In this document: piece after piece, positions 1 through 8,919 of the stretch | How positions within the stretch are numbered: the stretch's first letter is position 1 | Layout: each line of letters opens with the position of its first letter | From: Bailinhaonella thermotolerans | Lineage (GTDB): Bacteria > Actinomycetota > Actinomycetes > Streptosporangiales > Streptosporangiaceae | Direction: 5' to 3' | Assembly: GCF_003594875.1 (NCBI RefSeq) | Contig: NZ_QZEY01000021.1 | Coordinates: 96,067-160,066, forward strand | DNA: 64,000 nucleotides | The notes under the pieces: model-generated | Database searches by the model: none | The model's input: the letters and a program-made list of their open reading frames with translations, nothing else | What the model was told of the DNA's origin: nothing | Position numbers and translations under genes: made by a program

Positions 1-2571
1 GTCGGCGAACCATTCCCGGTCGTCCGGATGGCACACCAGCACCGGCGTCGAGGTCGTGGGCCGGCGCACGCCGACCGCGCTCACCTTGCGCCCGGCCAGC
101 GAGTTCACCAGCGTGGACTTCCCGGCCCCGGTGGAGCCGGTCAGCACCACGAGCGCGGGCGCGGTCGCCTGCCGCACCCGCGGCAGCACGTAGTCGTCGA
201 GCTGCGCGACGAGTTCCGCCTGGGCCGCCCGCGCCTGCGCCACCCCGGGCACGTCAAGCGGGAACCGCAGCGCCCGCACCCGGTCCCGCAGCACCCACAG
301 GGCCGACTCCAGCCCGGTCGGCGGGGCGTCCTCCGGCTCCCCCTCGTCATCCTCGTGCAGCCACGCGTCGGAATCGTCGTCGTCCCCGGCGTCCTCGAAG
401 GCCGAGGCGGAGCCGTCATCCTCGTCCTCCGGTACGGCGACCGCCGCGTCCTCGTCCCCGGGTACGGCGTCCGCCCGATCCTCGCCGTCCGCGCCGTCCG
501 CGTCCGCGCCGTCGGCGTCTTCGTGGCCGGCGTCTTCGTGGCCGGCGTCTTCGTGGCCGGCGTCCTCGCGGGGTACGGCGACGCCCCCGGCCTCGTGTCC
601 GCCCGCCACCACGTCGGCGGCGTCCTCCGCCTCGCCGGGCCCATCGCCCGTCCCGGCCCCGGCGACGCCGGAGTCCCCGCTCCATGTGGAGAGCTCGGTC
701 ACGTCGAACGGGGCGTCGTCACGGGCGTGCCCGGCGGCCTCGTCCCCGGCCTGGTCCGCGCCGGGACCCCCGGAGTCCCCGGACCACTCCTCCACCGGAA
801 CCGCGGCGGTGCCGACACCGGCCGCCTCGGAGACATCCTCCGGAGACGCCTCCGCACCCTGCCCATCCGCCGACGCGGGCTCGGCCGCGTCGCGGAAGGA
901 CGCGTCGGGCCCGCGGTCCTCGGGGGTCTCCCCCGGTACGCCGTCGGCGGCGTCCTCCGCCGCGGCGGGCGCGCCCCTCACCGCGCGGGGCTTCGCCGCG
1001 GCAGGACCTTCGCTCCCCGTGGGTGCGTCGGTCGCGTCGAGCGGTGCGTGCCCGGCGGCCTCGTCCCCGGCCTGGTCCGCGCCGGGACCCCCGGAGTCCC
1101 CGGACCACTCCTCCGCCGGAACCGCAGCGGTGCCGACACCGGCCGCCTCGGAGACGTCCTCAGAGGACGTCTCCACACCATGCTCATCCCGCGATGCGGG
1201 CTCGGCCGCGTCGCGGGAGGGGTCGCCGGGCAGAGCGCCGGCCGCTTCGTCGTCCTGGTCGGCCATCGCGGCGGGCTCGCCGGCGGCGGCGCCTTCCACC
1301 GCGACGCCCGGCTCCATCTCCGCCTCCGCCGCACGGGAAGCCGGGGATCCGGCGGCGGACGGCGACGTGTCCCCGCCCTCCGCCACCGCGCCGGTCTCCG
1401 CCGCGCCGGAGTCCTCGTCACCCGTGAGGACATCGGCGGGGTCGTGCGGGGCGTCCTCGCTCCCCACCGGGATGCCGGTCGCGCCGGACGAGACGCCCTC
1501 GTCCTCCGCGGGAACGACGGCCGCGTCGTGCGGGGCGTCCTCGCTCTCCGTGGGCACGTCGGCCGCGTCGGACGAAACGCCCTCGCGCACAGCGGAGACG
1601 CCGGCCGCGTCGAGCGGGACGTCCTCGCCGCCCACGGGGATGCCGGTCGCGCCGGACGAGGCGTCCTCGTTGACAGCGGAGACGCCGGCCGCGTCGAGCG
1701 GAGCGTCCTCGCTCCCCACGAGGATGCCGGCCGCGTCACGCGGGGCGTCCTCGCTCCCCTTGAGGACGTCGCTCGCGCCGAGCGGAGCGTTCTCGTTCCC
1801 CGCGGGGGTGCCGGTCGTGGCGAGCGGGGCGTCCTCGTTCTCCGGCTGGGCGCCGGACGGGCCGTGCGGGGCTTCCTGCGGGGCGTGGCCGGCGGCCTCG
1901 TCCCCGGTCTGGTCCGCGCGGTCGCCCTCCTGGCCGCCGGGCCGTTCCCGGACCGGGGCGGCGAGGACGCCGGTGGCGGCCACGGCGGGGACGTCCTCCG
2001 AGGACGCCTCCGCGTCGTGCTCGTGCCCGGCGACGGGCACGGCGGCGCCGCCGGCGGCCGTCCCCTCGGGTTCGCGGGGCGCCGGGCCGGCGAGGGGTGC
2101 CCGTACGGCGTCCTCGTCACGCTCCGCCGGCGCGCCCGCGGGCGTCGCCGCCCGGGCCGGCCCGGGGGCCGGGGGCTCGGGACGGTGAACGGCGAGGTCC
2201 GGGACGGGGCGCGGGGGCGCGGGCGGCTCGGGGAGGTATTCGGGGATGTAGGGGCGCGGGGTGGCGACGGGGCGGGCGGCGGCCCAGACGTCGAACTTGA
2301 CCGAGGCCTCGGAGACCTCGGGGCGGTCGCCCGCGGCGTTGACGATCAGCACGTCCCCGGGCCCGGGGGCCTGGGGCGGGTCGTCGTCGAGGCGGACCGC
2401 GGGCATGACGACGGTCGAGTCGGCGTCGTCGTCATCGTCGCCGGCCCGGTACGCCGGTATGATCATGGTGTCCTCGGCCGGGGACTCCTCGTCCTGCGCG
2501 GGGGATCCGGGAGTGGTGTCGTCCTCAGCCCCCGCGGTCCTCCTGACCGATCGCCCGGTCGTCCACTTCAC
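1..2571 (-). CDS. P-loop GTPase with giant acidic repeat N-terminus (3' end outside window)
   Basis: The frame stays open for 857 codons from a GTG at 2571 to the window edge; the GTG overlaps the cysG stop as GTGA and follows a GAGCGGAGCGG ribosome site. About residues 1-770 are Ala/Asp/Glu/Gly/Pro-rich low complexity, with 14-residue tandem repeats (about 238-380) and a duplicated 107-residue block. A more ordinary segment then begins, [20 protein letters not shown]. The P-loop GSTGAGKS lies at about 812-819 and is followed by [11 protein letters not shown] and RRPTTSTPV, as in the GTPase/dynamin-like ATP/GTP-binding proteins of actinomycetes. Those proteins usually have a much shorter acidic leader. 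The role is unknown. Coupling to cysG suggests shared expression, not necessarily shared function. Confidence 0.8.
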   Translation of the reverse strand, partial: MKWTTGRSVRRTAGAEDDTTPGSPAQDEESPAEDTMIIPAYRAGDDDDDADSTVVMPAVRLDDDPPQAPGPGDVLIVNAAGDRPEVSEASVKFDVWAAARPVATPRPYIPEYLPEPPAPPRPVPDLAVHRPEPPAPGPARAATPAGAPAERDEDAVRAPLAGPAPREPEGTAAGGAAVPVAGHEHDAEASSEDVPAVAATGVLAAPVRERPGGQEGDRADQTGDEAAGHAPQEAPHGPSGAQPENEDAPLATTGTPAGNENAPLGASDVLKGSEDAPRDAAGILVGSEDAPLDAAGVSAVNEDASSGATGIPVGGEDVPLDAAGVSAVREGVSSDAADVPTESEDAPHDAAVVPAEDEGVSSGATGIPVGSEDAPHDPADVLTGDEDSGAAETGAVAEGGDTSPSAAGSPASRAAEAEMEPGVAVEGAAAGEPAAMADQDDEAAGALPGDPSRDAAEPASRDEHGVETSSEDVSEAAGVGTAAVPAEEWSGDSGGPGADQAGDEAAGHAPLDATDAPTGSEGPAAAKPRAVRGAPAAAEDAADGVPGETPEDRGPDASFRDAAEPASADGQGAEASPEDVSEAAGVGTAAVPVEEWSGDSGGPGADQAGDEAAGHARDDAPFDVTELSTWSGDSGVAGAGTGDGPGEAEDAADVVAGGHEAGGVAVPREDAGHEDAGHEDAGHEDADGADADGADGEDRADAVPGDEDAAVAVPEDEDDGSASAFEDAGDDDDSDAWLHEDDEGEPEDAPPTGLESALWVLRDRVRALRFPLDVPGVAQARAAQAELVAQLDDYVLPRVRQATAPALVVLTGSTGAGKSTLVNSLAGRKVSAVGVRRPTTSTPVLVCHPDDREWFAD
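726..1216 (-). repeat. Two in-frame copies of a 107-codon-spaced block
   Basis: About 170 bp starting at 726 recurs nearly unchanged from 1047, an offset of 321 bp (107 codons), so the GTPase reading frame is kept. Both copies encode a segment with [13 protein letters not shown], then [20 protein letters not shown]. This looks like a recent in-frame duplication within the acidic linker. Confidence 0.8.
1432..1860 (-). repeat. 14-residue (42-bp) tandem repeats in the GTPase linker
   Basis: About ten imperfect 42-bp units lie head to tail. In the GTPase frame each reads roughly [14 protein letters not shown]; variants include [28 protein letters not shown] and [14 protein letters not shown]. 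Glu/Asp at the first two positions and a Gly/Val/Ile cluster near the middle are the most constant. Confidence 0.8.
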
Positions 2572-3803
2572 GGAACCCGCTCCGCTCGAACCATCTCGAT
2601 CTCCTGGCCGACCCTGACCACGTCTCCGACGATGACGATCGCCGGCGGCCGTACCCCCGCCTCGGCCACGCGCTCTGCGACGGTGGCCAGCGTGGCACGG
2701 AGAGCACGCTGAGTGGGAAGAGTACCGTCCTGAACCACCATTACGGGAGTTTCCGGCGAACGTCCGTGTCGTAACAATGTGCTCGCGATCGCCGCAATCC
2801 GCTCAACCGCCATCAGAAGCACCAGCGTCCCCTGAGACCGCGCCAGCCCCTCCCAGTCAACCGTGGACCCGGGCCGGCCGGGGGCGATATGCGCCGAGAC
2901 GACGTGGAACTCCTGCGTCACCCCCCGGTGGGTGACGGGCACGCCCGCCAGGCCCGGAACGGCGATCGCGCTGGTGATGCCGGGCACGATGGTGACGGGG
3001 ATGCCGTGCTCGGCGCAGACCTGGAGCTCCTCGCCGCCGCGCCCGAACACGAACGGGTCGCCGCCCTTGAGCCGCACGACGAACTTGCCGGCCTTGGCGT
3101 GCCGTACGAGCTCCTCGTTGATGCGCTCCTGGGTGAGCGAGCGCCCGTAGGGGATCTTGGCGGCGTCCACCAGCTCCACGTCCGGCGGCAGCTCGTCGAG
3201 CAGCGAGCGCGGCGCGAGCCGGTCCACCACGACCACGTCGGCCTGGGCGAGGAGCTGCCGCCCGCGCACGGTGATCAGCCCGGGGTCGCCCGGCCCCCCG
3301 CCGACCAGGGCCACGCCCCGCGGCTTGGCGCGGCCGCGCCGGGCGTCGACCGTGCCGTCGCGCAGCGCCTCGACCACGGCGTCGCGCACTCCGGCGGCCC
3401 GGCGCGGGTCGCCGCCCGCCAGCACGCCGACGCCGACCTCGCCCACGCGGCCGCTCGCCGGGGTCCAGGCGGCGGAGGCGGCCGCGTCGTCGGCGCGCAC
3501 GCACCACACGCGCGCGGCCTCGGCCTCGGCGGCGACGGCGGCGTTCACCCCGGAGTCGTCGGAGCAGGCCTGCACGAGCCAGGCGCCCTCGCAGTCCCCC
3601 GCGGCGTAGGCGCGGCACTCCCAGGTCACCCGCCCGGCGTCGATCAGGTCCTCCAGGGCCGGGGTCACCTCGGGCGACACGAGCACGACGCGCGCGCCGG
3701 CGTCGAGCAGGGCGGGCACGCGGCGCTGGGCCACGCGCCCGCCGCCGACGACGAGCACGCGGCGCCCCTCGAGTCGCAGTCCAAGGAGGTACGGCGGCAG
3801 CAC
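2568..3803 (-). CDS. cysG: Siroheme synthase / uroporphyrinogen-III C-methyltransferase (CysG-type fusion)
   Basis: This 411-aa bifunctional enzyme starts the corrin/siroheme branch. The C-terminal half (about 160-411) is the SAM-dependent uroporphyrinogen III methyltransferase, with [34 protein letters not shown] and VPGITSA. The N-terminal part (1-150) is the precorrin-2 dehydrogenase/ferrochelatase module, with the NAD motif [14 protein letters not shown]. The usual catalytic-Asp region is degenerate ([13 protein letters not shown]), so ferrochelatase activity is less certain than methylation. It lies 79 bp downstream of cobT, behind a hairpin at 3849-3872, and its stop overlaps the GTPase start. 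The product precorrin-2 feeds both siroheme and the CobI/CbiX steps encoded nearby. Confidence 0.93.
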   Translation of the reverse strand: MLPPYLLGLRLEGRRVLVVGGGRVAQRRVPALLDAGARVVLVSPEVTPALEDLIDAGRVTWECRAYAAGDCEGAWLVQACSDDSGVNAAVAAEAEAARVWCVRADDAAASAAWTPASGRVGEVGVGVLAGGDPRRAAGVRDAVVEALRDGTVDARRGRAKPRGVALVGGGPGDPGLITVRGRQLLAQADVVVVDRLAPRSLLDELPPDVELVDAAKIPYGRSLTQERINEELVRHAKAGKFVVRLKGGDPFVFGRGGEELQVCAEHGIPVTIVPGITSAIAVPGLAGVPVTHRGVTQEFHVVSAHIAPGRPGSTVDWEGLARSQGTLVLLMAVERIAAIASTLLRHGRSPETPVMVVQDGTLPTQRALRATLATVAERVAEAGVRPPAIVIVGDVVRVGQEIEMVRAERVP

Positions 3804-3848
3804 GGCGTTCTCCCGTCAGGGGTGGTCAGGTGGTTTGCTCGGGGTAAA

Positions 3849-3872
3849 CCTATCGCCCACGTGGGCAATAGG
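3849..3872 (-). terminator. Palindromic hairpin between cobT and cysG
   Basis: Read on the minus strand, the arms CCTATTGCCC and GGGCGATAGG flank the loop ACGT and are followed by TTTACC. The single non-Watson-Crick pair is G-U in this RNA direction (it would be A-C in the other), which favours a minus-strand RNA hairpin, i.e. a terminator or attenuator after cobT. The near-perfect DNA palindrome just upstream of cysG could instead be an operator. Confidence 0.55.
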
Positions 3873-3882
3873 CATTTCGGCG

Positions 3883-4977
3883 TCAGTTCTTGTCCGCGAC
3901 GCCCGCGGAGTCGAAGGTGGCGACCTCGTGCAGGACGCGTACGGCGGCGCAGACGAGCGGGTGCGCGAGCAGGCCGCCGGTGCCCTCGCCGAGGCGCAGT
4001 TCCAGGTCCACCAGGGGCCGCAGGCCGAGGTGCGCCAGCGCGGCGCCGTGCCCGGGCTCGGGGGACCGGTGGCCGGCGACGCACGCGCCGAGGGCGTCCG
4101 GGGACAGCCCCGCCGCGACCAGCGCCGCCGCCCCGGCGATCACGCCGTCGAGGATGACCGGGACCCGGCGGGCGGCCGCCCCGAGGACGAACCCGGCGAT
4201 GGCGGCGTGCTCCAGCCCGCCCACGGCGGCCAGCGTCGCGAGCGCGCGCTCCACCCCCGCCGGGGAGCCGGGCACGGCGCGGGGCGCGGTCGTGAGGCCG
4301 TGGAGGGCGAGCGCGCGCGAGACCACCTCGATCTTGCGGGCGTGGGTCTCGTCGTCCACGCCGGTCCCCCTGCCGGTGACCTCCTCGGCGGGGCGCCCGG
4401 TGAAGGCGCAGATCAGGGCGGCCGAGGCCGTGGTGTTGGCGATGCCCATGTCGCCGGTGACGAGGCAGCGCGCCCCCCGGCGGACGAGCTCCGCGGCGAC
4501 CCTGATCCCCGCCTCCAGGGCGGCGCGGGCCTGCTCGGGCGTCATCGCGGGGCCCCGCGTCATGTCGGCGGTGCCGGGGGCGACCTTCTCGGAGACCAGG
4601 GCGGGGTCCTCGGGCAGGGGCGTCTTCACGCCCACGTCCACGACGGTGACGGAGGCGCCCACCTGCGCGGCGAAGCAGTTGGCGACCGCGCCGCCCGCGA
4701 GGAAGTTGGCCACCATCTGGGCGGTCACCTCCTGGGGCCAGGGGGTGACGCCCTGCGCGTGGACGCCGTGGTCGGCCGCGAAGATCGCCAGGGCGGCCGG
4801 GGCGGGCAGCGGGGGCGGGCAGTCCCCGGCCAGGCCCGCGAGCCGTACCGAGACGTCCTCCAGCGCCCCGAGCGCGCCCCTGGGCTTGGTCAGCCGGTCC
4901 TGGTGGTCCCTCGCCCGCGCCATCGCCCCCGGCGAGAGGGGGGCGATGGCGGCGAGCGTGTCGTCGAGCAGGGTCAT
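3883..4977 (-). CDS. cobT: Nicotinate-nucleotide-dimethylbenzimidazole phosphoribosyltransferase
   Basis: CobT makes alpha-ribazole phosphate from dimethylbenzimidazole and nicotinate mononucleotide, activating the lower ligand of cobalamin. The 364-aa product has KPRGALGALED near the N-terminus, IFAADHGVHAQGVTPWP, GDMGIANTTASAA and, near the C-terminus, LRLGEGTGGLLA, which holds the catalytic glutamate of the family. The ATG at 4977 overlaps the stop of the upstream aminotransferase as ATGA, which fixes the start; a longer open frame upstream is a shadow. Length matches the family (about 350). Confidence 0.95.
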   Translation of the reverse strand: MTLLDDTLAAIAPLSPGAMARARDHQDRLTKPRGALGALEDVSVRLAGLAGDCPPPLPAPAALAIFAADHGVHAQGVTPWPQEVTAQMVANFLAGGAVANCFAAQVGASVTVVDVGVKTPLPEDPALVSEKVAPGTADMTRGPAMTPEQARAALEAGIRVAAELVRRGARCLVTGDMGIANTTASAALICAFTGRPAEEVTGRGTGVDDETHARKIEVVSRALALHGLTTAPRAVPGSPAGVERALATLAAVGGLEHAAIAGFVLGAAARRVPVILDGVIAGAAALVAAGLSPDALGACVAGHRSPEPGHGAALAHLGLRPLVDLELRLGEGTGGLLAHPLVCAAVRVLHEVATFDSAGVADKN

Positions 4978-6038
4978 AGCGTCTCCTTGAGAGCGGTCAG
5001 GAACCCGTCGGTGGTCTGGAAGTCCCGTACGGCGACGCGCAGCCAGTCCGGCCCGAGCCCGGGGAAGGTGTCGCCCCTGCGGACGGCGTATCCGCGCTCG
5101 CGCAGCGCCAGCCGTACCGAATCCGCCCCCGGCATTCGGGCACAAACGAAGGAGGCCCGGGAGTTGGGGACTACGTGGAGTCCGAGCGAGGTGAGCCCGT
5201 GCACGAGGTGGTCCCGGTCCGCGGCCAGGCCGCGCGCCCACGCCTCGGTCTCGGCCAGGGCGCGCTCGGAGACGCACGCCTCGGCCGCGACCAGCGCGGG
5301 CGTGGAGACCGCCCACAGCGGCTGGGCCTCCTCAAGCCGCGCGATGAGCCCGGGCTCGGCCAGCACGTAGCCGACGCGCAGCCCGGCCAGGCCCCACGTC
5401 TTGGTCAGGCTGCGCACCACGACCAGCCCTGGCACGTCCCGCCGCGACGCCAGCGACTCCGGCTCCCCCGGCACGCAGTCCGCGAACGCCTCGTCCACGA
5501 CCAGCACCCGCCCCGGCCGCGCCAGCCCGGCGACGTCCCCGGCCGGGTGCAGGACGGAGGTGGGGTTCGTGGGGTTGCCGATCATCACCAGGTCCGCGTC
5601 CCCGGGGACCGGGCCGCTCCCGCCGCGCCCGCCGCGCGCCGGGGCGTCCTCCCCGCGATCCGGGGAGTGGAGGGTGAAGTCGCCGGGAAGGATTACGCGG
5701 TGGACGGCGTGGCCGGCGGCGCGGAGGGCGGCCTCCGGTTCGGTGAACTGGGGGTGCACGACGACCGCGCGCCGCGGGGCCAGCACGCGGGCGAGCAGCA
5801 CGAACGCCTCGGCGGCCCCGGCGGTGAGCAGCACCTCCGCGGGGTCGCGCCCGTGCCGCGCGGCGACGGCGGCGCGGGCGGCGGACGGGTCCGGATACGC
5901 GGCGAGCCGGGACACCGACTCCCGGAGCAGGTCCGCGAGCCACGCGGGCGGCGTGTTCGCTCGCACGTTGACGGCCAGGTCCACCAGGCCGGGACCCACG
6001 TCGGAGTCGCCATGATGCCGTAGATCGAACAAAATCAT
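4974..6038 (-). CDS. cobC: Threonine-phosphate decarboxylase-like / CobC aminotransferase
   Basis: This 354-aa PLP enzyme of aminotransferase class I/II is of the type found in B12 clusters, where it supplies (R)-1-aminopropan-2-ol phosphate or acts in cobinamide assembly. It has NPTNPTS, VVDEAFADCVPG and the PLP lysine in SLTKTWGLAGLRVGY (Lys213). A Gly/Pro-rich insert sits at about 125-147. It is the first gene of a cobC-cobT pair joined by an ATGA overlap. No strong Shine-Dalgarno precedes the ATG. The name CobC versus CobD depends on nomenclature; histidinol-phosphate aminotransferase is the main alternative but fits the context less well. Confidence 0.85.
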   Translation of the reverse strand: MILFDLRHHGDSDVGPGLVDLAVNVRANTPPAWLADLLRESVSRLAAYPDPSAARAAVAARHGRDPAEVLLTAGAAEAFVLLARVLAPRRAVVVHPQFTEPEAALRAAGHAVHRVILPGDFTLHSPDRGEDAPARGGRGGSGPVPGDADLVMIGNPTNPTSVLHPAGDVAGLARPGRVLVVDEAFADCVPGEPESLASRRDVPGLVVVRSLTKTWGLAGLRVGYVLAEPGLIARLEEAQPLWAVSTPALVAAEACVSERALAETEAWARGLAADRDHLVHGLTSLGLHVVPNSRASFVCARMPGADSVRLALRERGYAVRRGDTFPGLGPDWLRVAVRDFQTTDGFLTALKETL

Positions 6039-6116
6039 GTTTGGTGTCCACTAAGAGGGCAAAAGACGCTAGTTGCACCATTTTGCCCCCCAATCGAGAA
6101 GGGAGCTGTTGATCCC

Positions 6117-7130
6117 ATGCCGGCGGGATCCTCGCTCGAAGCAGTAGTCCCCGTCCTGTTCGCAACCTTCCCCATGCTGGGAGCGCCGCTGTTCGCCGTG
6201 ATGTTCACCGGCGAACGCCCCGCCGGAGTCCTTCGCGAGGTGTGGTCGTGGTGGTCGGCCCTGCGCCCGCTCGACGGCCGTGAGAGACGGACGGTGCTGC
6301 GCGCCGTACGGCACGGCATCAGCGTGCCGCCGTCGCTGCGGCCGTACGCCATCTGGCACGCCCGGCACGTCCTGCGCTGGCGGGAGTCCCGCGCGCGCTG
6401 GCTGCTGCTGTGCATCTTCTGGCTGACCCTGCCGGTGACCGTCGTGCTCGCGATCGTCGCGGTCACGTCCGGCTCGGCCGCGGCCGTCGCGGTCGTGGCC
6501 GCCGCCGTCGCGGTCCCCGGCGCGATCCTGTGGGCGACCCGGGCCCGGATGGCCCGCAACGCCGCCCGCACGCTCGCGGCGTCCCGCCGCCTGCCCGGCC
6601 CCGGCCCCACGGCCGCCGAGGTGGCGGCCCGGCCCGTGCCGGCGCCGCGTCCCCGGCCCGCGGAGCCGCTGATCCCGTTCCCCGTCCTGGCCGACGTCGA
6701 GGCCTCCGCGGCCAACGCCGACGCCGGGACCTTCCCCGCCCTGGCCGACCCCGCCGCCGGGACCCCGGCCGGCGCGGCCGCCGGGGCAGCGTCCTCCGAC
6801 GGCGAGACCGCGCGGGAGGACGCGGACCGGGACGTCCCCGAGCCCGTGGGCGCGGCGGTCACGGCCGCCGCCCCGAACACGGGATCCGGCGACGCCGCGC
6901 CCGCGGCGTCCCCCGAGGCCGCGCCTCCGAAGACCGCGTCCTCGAAGACCACGTCCTCGAAGACCACGTCCTCGAAGACCACCTCTCCGAAGACCGCGTC
7001 CCCGCAGGCGGGGGCCGAGACCCGGGAGGGCGGAGGCAAGGCCGCGACGGCGAAGCCCGGGGCCAAGAACGGCGGCCACAAGCGGTCCCGCCCCGCGCGA
7101 CCGGCCAAGCGGACCCGCTCGGCGGCCTGA
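6117..7130 (+). CDS. Membrane protein with Lys-Thr-Ser repeat tail
   Basis: The protein has 337 aa. An N-terminal hydrophobic stretch (about 9-30) is followed by a basic soluble part, then two membrane segments (about 95-140: WLLLCIFWLTLPVTVVLAIV, then an Ala/Val-rich helix). The last about 190 residues are Ala/Pro-rich and disordered, with 5-residue repeats (SSKTT) at about 275-295 and a basic C-terminus. It points right between the left-pointing cobC and cbiX genes, so it is not part of the cob transcripts. A GAAGGGAG ribosome site lies 11 nt before the ATG. No function is assigned. Confidence 0.7.
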   Translation: MPAGSSLEAVVPVLFATFPMLGAPLFAVMFTGERPAGVLREVWSWWSALRPLDGRERRTVLRAVRHGISVPPSLRPYAIWHARHVLRWRESRARWLLLCIFWLTLPVTVVLAIVAVTSGSAAAVAVVAAAVAVPGAILWATRARMARNAARTLAASRRLPGPGPTAAEVAARPVPAPRPRPAEPLIPFPVLADVEASAANADAGTFPALADPAAGTPAGAAAGAASSDGETAREDADRDVPEPVGAAVTAAAPNTGSGDAAPAASPEAAPPKTASSKTTSSKTTSSKTTSPKTASPQAGAETREGGGKAATAKPGAKNGGHKRSRPARPAKRTRSAA

Positions 7131-7153
7131 CCGCCCGGCGGTTCGTCAGGGGC

Positions 7154-7187
7154 GTACGGCGGGCCGGCCGCGGCGGGCCCGCCGTAC
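7154..7187. terminator. Hairpin between convergent genes, CGTACGGC family
   Basis: Perfect 12-bp arms GTACGGCGGGCC and GGCCCGCCGTAC with a 10-nt loop lie between the membrane-protein gene and cbiX, which converge here. It is placed to terminate the long cob operon and the opposing gene. No U-tract is visible, as is common in actinomycetes. Confidence 0.65.
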
Positions 7188-7196
7188 ACGCGGTCC

Positions 7197-8117
7197 TCAG
7201 CGGGCATGGGCGGCCTCGTGGCCGTGCCCATGCCCATGCCCATGACCGTGCCCGTGACCGTGGGACGGGTCGTCGGGGTGGTGGTGGGGCGTCTGGGGCA
7301 GGCCGACGCGGGACTCGAAGCCGGGGAGCGCGATCCGGTAGACGCAGGTGTCGCAGTTCATCCGGATGTCCCCGGCCCGGGCCTCCTCGTAACGTTCGAG
7401 GACGACCCCGGCCAGGCCGTCGCAGTCCCCGATCACCCCGGCGGTCCGCACGTCCAGCGCCGGGTTCTCCGCGGCGTACGCCCGGGCCTGGGCGGCGACC
7501 CGGTCCGGGAGCACCCCGGGGAACAGGAAGAACGGCAGCACGACCACCCGTGAGGCGCCCAGGCGGCGGCAGCGCTCGACGCCCTCGGCCACCCCGGGCG
7601 GGGCCAGGGAGACGAACGCCGTCTCCACGCCCAGGTAGTCCCGGGCGTGGGTCTCCCACAGCAGCCGCGACACCTTGCAGACCTCGGCGTTCGCGTCGGG
7701 GTCGGTCGAGCCGCGCCCCACCAGCAGGACGGCCGTCTCCCCCCGCTCCGCCTCCGGCACGCCCGCCTCCGACAGCCGCTCGGCGAGCAGCGCGAGCACG
7801 CCCGGGTGCGGGCCGAGCGGCCGTCCGTAGGCGTACGACAGGGTGGGGTGCCGCTCCCTCTCCCGCGCGAGCGCGCCGGGGATGTCGCCCTTGGCGTGGC
7901 CGGCCGCGACCAGCACCAGCGGCACCGCGACGAGGTGGCGGCGCCCCCGGGAGACGAGCCCGGCGACGGCGTCGCGCAGCGGGGGCGGCGACAACTCGAT
8001 GAACCCGCCCTCCACCTCCGGGAGCCTCGTCCGGAGCCGGCGCACGAAGCGCCCGAACTCGGCGACCCCGGCGTCGTCCTGCGTCCCGTGCCCGATGAGC
8101 AGCAGCGGGGGGTTCAT
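7197..8117 (-). CDS. cbiX: Sirohydrochlorin cobaltochelatase/ferrochelatase CbiX with His-rich tail
   Basis: The 306-aa product is a two-lobed CbiX. The first lobe begins LLLIGHGTQD (metal-binding His), then VPLVLVAAGHAKGDIP. The second lobe has LLVGRGSTDPDANAE and VVLPFFLFPGVLPDR. CbiX inserts cobalt into sirohydrochlorin in the early-cobalt route. The C-terminus ends in alternating His-Gly (about seven HG units) after HHHPDDPS, a probable Co/Ni-binding tail. CDTC near residue 253 may add metal or Fe-S ligands. The ATG at 8117 overlaps the cobH stop as ATGA. It is the last gene of the riboswitch operon. Confidence 0.92.
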   Translation of the reverse strand: MNPPLLLIGHGTQDDAGVAEFGRFVRRLRTRLPEVEGGFIELSPPPLRDAVAGLVSRGRRHLVAVPLVLVAAGHAKGDIPGALARERERHPTLSYAYGRPLGPHPGVLALLAERLSEAGVPEAERGETAVLLVGRGSTDPDANAEVCKVSRLLWETHARDYLGVETAFVSLAPPGVAEGVERCRRLGASRVVVLPFFLFPGVLPDRVAAQARAYAAENPALDVRTAGVIGDCDGLAGVVLERYEEARAGDIRMNCDTCVYRIALPGFESRVGLPQTPHHHPDDPSHGHGHGHGHGHGHGHEAAHAR

Positions 8118-8728
8118 GCGTCCTCCTCGGCGTAGAGCAGGGCGTTCAGGGCCGCCGCGGCGACCGCCGACCCGCCCTTCTCGCTGATGTTGCTGACGGC
8201 GGGCAGCCCCGACGCGCGCAGCGCCGCCTTCGACTCGGCGGCCCCCACGAATCCCACGGGGAGGCCGATGACCAGGGCGGGCGCGACGCCGTACTCGATG
8301 ACCTCGAACAACGCGGTCGGCGCGCACCCCACGACCCACACCGCGCCAGGTCCCGCGTCGCCGTACGCCACCCGGACGGCGGCGGCCGAGCGCGTCAGCC
8401 CGGTCTCCTTCGCCAGCGCGGCGGCGCGCGGATCGGCGATCGCGCAGGTCACCGCGCGCGAGGTGATCCCGGCGGCGACCATGGCCACGTCCGCGACCAT
8501 CGGCGCGCCCTCCCGCAGCGCGCGCACGGCCCGCGCGAGCGCCTCCTCGTCGCACACCAGGTCGGCCGCGTAGTCCAGGTCCGCGCTGGCGTGGACGACC
8601 CGCTCGGTCACGGCCCGGGTGTACGGCGGCAGCGCGGTCAGGTCGATCCGGGAACGCAGGATCTCGTACGACTCCCGCTCGATGGGGTGCACGGCGCGTC
8701 TCGCGGGGCGGTTCACGGGCGCGCTCAC
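8114..8728 (-). CDS. cobH: Precorrin-8X methylmutase
   Basis: The 204-aa CobH/CbiC enzyme moves the C11 methyl to C12, giving hydrogenobyrinate (or cobyrinate). It has HPIERESYEILRSRID with the catalytic His, DVAMVAAGIT, GCAPTALFEVIEYG, GLPVGFVGAAESK and NISEKGGSA. The GTG at 8728 overlaps the ferredoxin stop as GTGA and gives the usual length; upstream in-frame starts read into the ferredoxin region. Confidence 0.94.
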   Translation of the reverse strand: MSAPVNRPARRAVHPIERESYEILRSRIDLTALPPYTRAVTERVVHASADLDYAADLVCDEEALARAVRALREGAPMVADVAMVAAGITSRAVTCAIADPRAAALAKETGLTRSAAAVRVAYGDAGPGAVWVVGCAPTALFEVIEYGVAPALVIGLPVGFVGAAESKAALRASGLPAVSNISEKGGSAVAAAALNALLYAEEDA

Positions 8729-8919
8729 GGGGCGGCCTCCACTTCGGTGATCGCGTCCACCGGACAGACCTCGATGCACTCGCCGCAGCCGGTGCACCGG
8801 GCGGCGAGCACGGTCAGCGGGTCGCCGTGCGGGCGGATCGCGTGCTCGGGGCAGGTCAGCAGGCAGGCGCCGCAGCCGGCGCAGCGGCGGGTGACGCGGA
8901 CGGGGGCGGTCAGGCCCAT
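8725..8919 (-). CDS. Small 2[4Fe-4S] ferredoxin in the cob operon
   Basis: The 64-aa protein has two canonical clusters, CAGCGACLLTCPEHAI and CTGCGECIEVCPVDAI. It starts at an ATG inside the last 10 nt of the cbiG/cobJ gene and ends overlapping cobH. It is probably an electron carrier for a reductive step in corrin ring formation or for cobalt reduction before adenosylation. That role is inferred from position only. Confidence 0.9.
   Translation of the reverse strand: MGLTAPVRVTRRCAGCGACLLTCPEHAIRPHGDPLTVLAARCTGCGECIEVCPVDAITEVEAAP

Noticed and set aside
1432..1860. CRISPR array from regular 42-bp repeats
   Set aside because: The units are contiguous, degenerate, in frame and without unique spacers.
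28..2712. Right-pointing 894-codon open frame over the GTPase
   Set aside because: It is the exact reverse-complement frame of the left-pointing GTPase, which has a P-loop, ribosome site and GTGA coupling; the right-pointing protein is Arg/Gly/Val repeats without domains.
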